Below are positions 60,122-62,069 of a stretch of 62,069 nucleotides of DNA, in pieces. The position numbers and the translations under genes were made by a program. The DNA is from Sedimentisphaerales bacterium (GTDB taxonomy: Bacteria > Planctomycetota > Phycisphaerae > Sedimentisphaerales > Anaerobacaceae). The stretch's first letter is position 1. Every line of letters begins with the position of its first letter. Where the stretch lies: the NCBI GenBank assembly GCA_030611315.1, contig JAUWPZ010000003.1, forward strand, positions 1 to 62,069. Direction: 5' to 3'. A model generated the notes under the pieces. The model saw nothing but the letters and a program-made list of their open reading frames with translations. It had not been told where the DNA came from and ran no database searches.

Positions 60122-60907
60122 TTAGTTCTGCTCCGGATATTCTTTTACTCGTTCGAAAGTACGCGCAATCGCGCCTAACCTGATTTTGACCGTGGCAATA
60201 TCATTCTCGACAACCATCCGGATTTTGCCCTTGTCAAAACTAAGGTGGTCGAACTCGACTCCGGCGGGGTCGCTTAGTTTTGTCGCCAGCCCGGGAGAGT
60301 CTTCCAATTTCAGCAAAATCGTATCGAGTACCTGCTGGATAAGCATTTTGCAGACATCAAGCGTTCCATTGACCCGGCCCGGCGCATCTATATTCTCACC
60401 AAGCTCACCTATGTCTTTACGAAGGTTGTCCAGGACGCGCCTTAGTATTGCGATTTGCCTGGTGTTTTCGGCTGTCCGGTCCCTGCCAGGCAGGTCTTTT
60501 GCCAATGCCATTTGGCAGTCAAACCTGAGGCTTTGTCCGGGCCTGGCCCTGACCTTTTCATCTACTACAAAAAAGTACTTACGTATTGCAGTCAAGCTGT
60601 ATTCGTGGAAAGCAACCATATTGAACCAGGTCTTGTAGCCATTTTTATCCTGTCCCAGCGAGGCAACAACACTCTCGCTCTGACTGAGCAGCTCGTTTTT
60701 CGAGGCCTGAATCCTGGGCAGCACATCGAGGGTCATACTCTTGTTTATAATTGTTTGGTCATAAGTGGCGGAAAGTCCCGCGTCGTCATAGGATAAGTTT
60801 CCCGGCCGAAGATACTCCATAGCAGAACAGCCGCATAGCCCACAAAGAAAAGTAAAGGTAAAAAAGCAGCAGAAAAAACTCTTTGCTGTTATTTCTGTTG
60901 TTTTCAT
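60122..60907 (-). CDS. Uncharacterised lipoprotein
   Basis: The 261-residue protein has a long N-terminal hydrophobic segment and a lipobox (FLCGLCGCS, with Cys at about residue 25 or 27). The rest is mostly helical without recognised motif: residues 45-130 (LDVLPRIQASKNELLSQSES) and a second helical part (RVLDNLRKDIGELGENIDAP). It might be a structural envelope protein. It lies 63 bp after ilvC on the same strand. Confidence 0.6.
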   Translation of the reverse strand: MKTTEITAKSFFCCFFTFTFLCGLCGCSAMEYLRPGNLSYDDAGLSATYDQTIINKSMTLDVLPRIQASKNELLSQSESVVASLGQDKNGYKTWFNMVAFHEYSLTAIRKYFFVVDEKVRARPGQSLRFDCQMALAKDLPGRDRTAENTRQIAILRRVLDNLRKDIGELGENIDAPGRVNGTLDVCKMLIQQVLDTILLKLEDSPGLATKLSDPAGVEFDHLSFDKGKIRMVVENDIATVKIRLGAIARTFERVKEYPEQN

Positions 60908-60970
60908 AGTGTTCTCCTTCGTGACAAGTAACGGGTACTTATAGCCGATAGTATTTGCGATAAACGCCGG

Positions 60971-61975
60971 TTAGACCTCCTTCGAGTCTATCCACTTCAT
61001 CATCTGACGCAGTTCTTTACCCACCGTCTCCAGTTGGCTGTCGTGGTCTTTTTTGTATAGTTCATTAAAGTTTTTGAGCCCCGACCGGTGTTCGTTGACC
61101 CACTCTTTGGCGAATTTGCCGGAAGTAATCTCCGAGAGTATCTTTTTCATTTCAGCTTTGGTCTGTTCGGGGATTATTCTCGGTCCGCGGGTCAGGTCGC
61201 CATACTCAGCGGTATTGGATATGCTGTATCTCATATAGCTCATCCCGCCCTGATACATAAGGTCAACTATCAGCTTTACCTCGTGCATACATTCAAAGTA
61301 GGCGATTTCGGGCTGGTATCCCGCTTCCACCAGGGTTTCGAAGCCGGCTTTAATAAGCGCCGTAAGGCCGCCACAGAGAACACACTGCTCGCCGAAGAGG
61401 TCTGTTTCGGTCTCTTCTTTGTATGTTGTTTCGATAATGCCGGCCCTGGCGCCGCCGATTCCGTTTGCCCAGGCGAGCGCGATTTGCCTGGCGTCTCCGG
61501 TCGCATCCTGCTGGATGGCTACGAGGCACGGAACACCGCCGCCTTTTTCAAACTCACTGCGAACCAGATGCCCGGGCCCCTTTGGAGCAATCATCACAAC
61601 ATTGACATCCTCGGGGGGCATGATATATTTGAAATGGATGTTAAAGCCGTGACAAAAACCAAGCGTCTGGCCCGCCGCCAAATTGGGTCCGATTGCATTT
61701 TTGTAAATTGTTGCCTGAACTTCATCCGGCACGGTTACGATAATCAGCGCTGCGCCGTCCATAGCCTGCTTTATATCGCCTGGTGAAAAATCGTGCTCGG
61801 TGGCGAGTTTGAAGTTGTCCGTCCCTTCCAGTTCAGCCACCGCTACTTCTATGCCTCTGTCGCGCAGATTCAGACTGTGCGCGTGGCCCTGACTGCCGTA
61901 ACCGATAACCGCCACCTTCTTATCTTTTAACGCGTCTATCGGGGCGTCTTTTTCATAATAGATTGTTACTGCCAT
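60971..61975 (-). CDS. ilvC: Ketol-acid reductoisomerase
   Basis: IlvC isomerises and reduces acetolactate in branched-chain amino-acid synthesis. The start [20 protein letters not shown] at 61975 has AGGAG upstream; the longer frame to 62056 is leader. [20 protein letters not shown] is the NADPH-binding motif. [20 protein letters not shown] and FCHGFNIHF follow. [12 protein letters not shown] holds the Mg-binding Asp and Glu; [20 protein letters not shown] is the C-terminal block. 334 residues, the short class I form. Other ilv genes are probably beyond the right edge. Confidence 0.95.
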   Translation of the reverse strand: MAVTIYYEKDAPIDALKDKKVAVIGYGSQGHAHSLNLRDRGIEVAVAELEGTDNFKLATEHDFSPGDIKQAMDGAALIIVTVPDEVQATIYKNAIGPNLAAGQTLGFCHGFNIHFKYIMPPEDVNVVMIAPKGPGHLVRSEFEKGGGVPCLVAIQQDATGDARQIALAWANGIGGARAGIIETTYKEETETDLFGEQCVLCGGLTALIKAGFETLVEAGYQPEIAYFECMHEVKLIVDLMYQGGMSYMRYSISNTAEYGDLTRGPRIIPEQTKAEMKKILSEITSGKFAKEWVNEHRSGLKNFNELYKKDHDSQLETVGKELRQMMKWIDSKEV

Positions 61976-62069
61976 AGCTTCGTTCTCCTTTCTCAATCTC
62001 CTGATAAACTGCAAAGCATACATATTTTGATTAGCTGCCGTGTATTGAGTTCCCACATTATATTCAAGG

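Overview
The window looks like a contig from a planctomycete of the Phycisphaerae type. The evidence is two prepilin-like proteins with the planctomycete N-terminus ([18 protein letters not shown]), a PEP-CTERM protein, a dockerin/FG-GAP protein, a sialate O-acetylesterase, a remnant of an HzsA-like cytochrome domain, and an SpoIVB-type (S55) peptidase in an otherwise Gram-negative-looking gene set. The assignment is inferred from gene content, not from a marker phylogeny. Most genes are housekeeping genes in short operons, separated by spacers unusually rich in repeats.

Layout. 1-4.9 kb is an accessory patch: an IS630-like transposase start, a secreted esterase, an IS4-like transposase remnant abutting an IS3-family element, and a GAF-like protein. 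4.9-9.9 kb is a minus-strand housekeeping run, hisC-hisB-ispF-cysS-ruvC-ruvA, with two 4-nt start/stop overlaps. 10-20.8 kb holds a PEP-CTERM protein, accD, a decayed rhomboid, a serpin, a membrane/TPR protein, a cytochrome fragment, a DUF2617-like protein, a CPBP protease, a MagIII-like DNA glycosylase and a DUF4091 fragment. 20.8-29.5 kb carries a TPR protein and isoprenoid/NAD genes (nadK, dxs, ispA, miaA). 29.5-38.4 kb holds an FG-GAP/dockerin protein, nrdR with a second ATP-cone protein, a parvulin, an atypical thymidylate synthase, ribE, pdxA and rsmA. 38.7-48.3 kb has a duplicated prepilin-like pair, a fumarase alpha subunit, a secreted beta-propeller protein, the S55 peptidase and rluD. 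48.3-55.5 kb carries a rearranged MNT/HEPN locus, a TrkA/TrkH potassium system, recG and pcm. 55.8-62 kb holds nadB, a Gfo/Idh/MocA oxidoreductase, two lipoproteins, the RNase P RNA gene and ilvC.

Three sequence-level phenomena stand out. First, the RNase P RNA gene (59255-59961, 707 nt against the usual 350-400) carries three copies of a 98-nt structured repeat, each closed by the same long stem, at positions corresponding to P3, just 5' of P18, and P19. Removing them leaves a normal-sized RNA. Second, at least fifteen loci contain degenerate tandem arrays of fixed 7-nt period but different unit sequences, mostly in spacers, once in frame inside recG. Third, a 100-155 bp element ending in TACCCTTAAGGGTA occurs about six times in both orientations, and one copy sits exactly where a cytochrome gene is cut off. 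REP-type palindromes are also common, and one has been translated into the N-terminus of AccD. No CRISPR array, tRNA, rRNA or prophage was seen.
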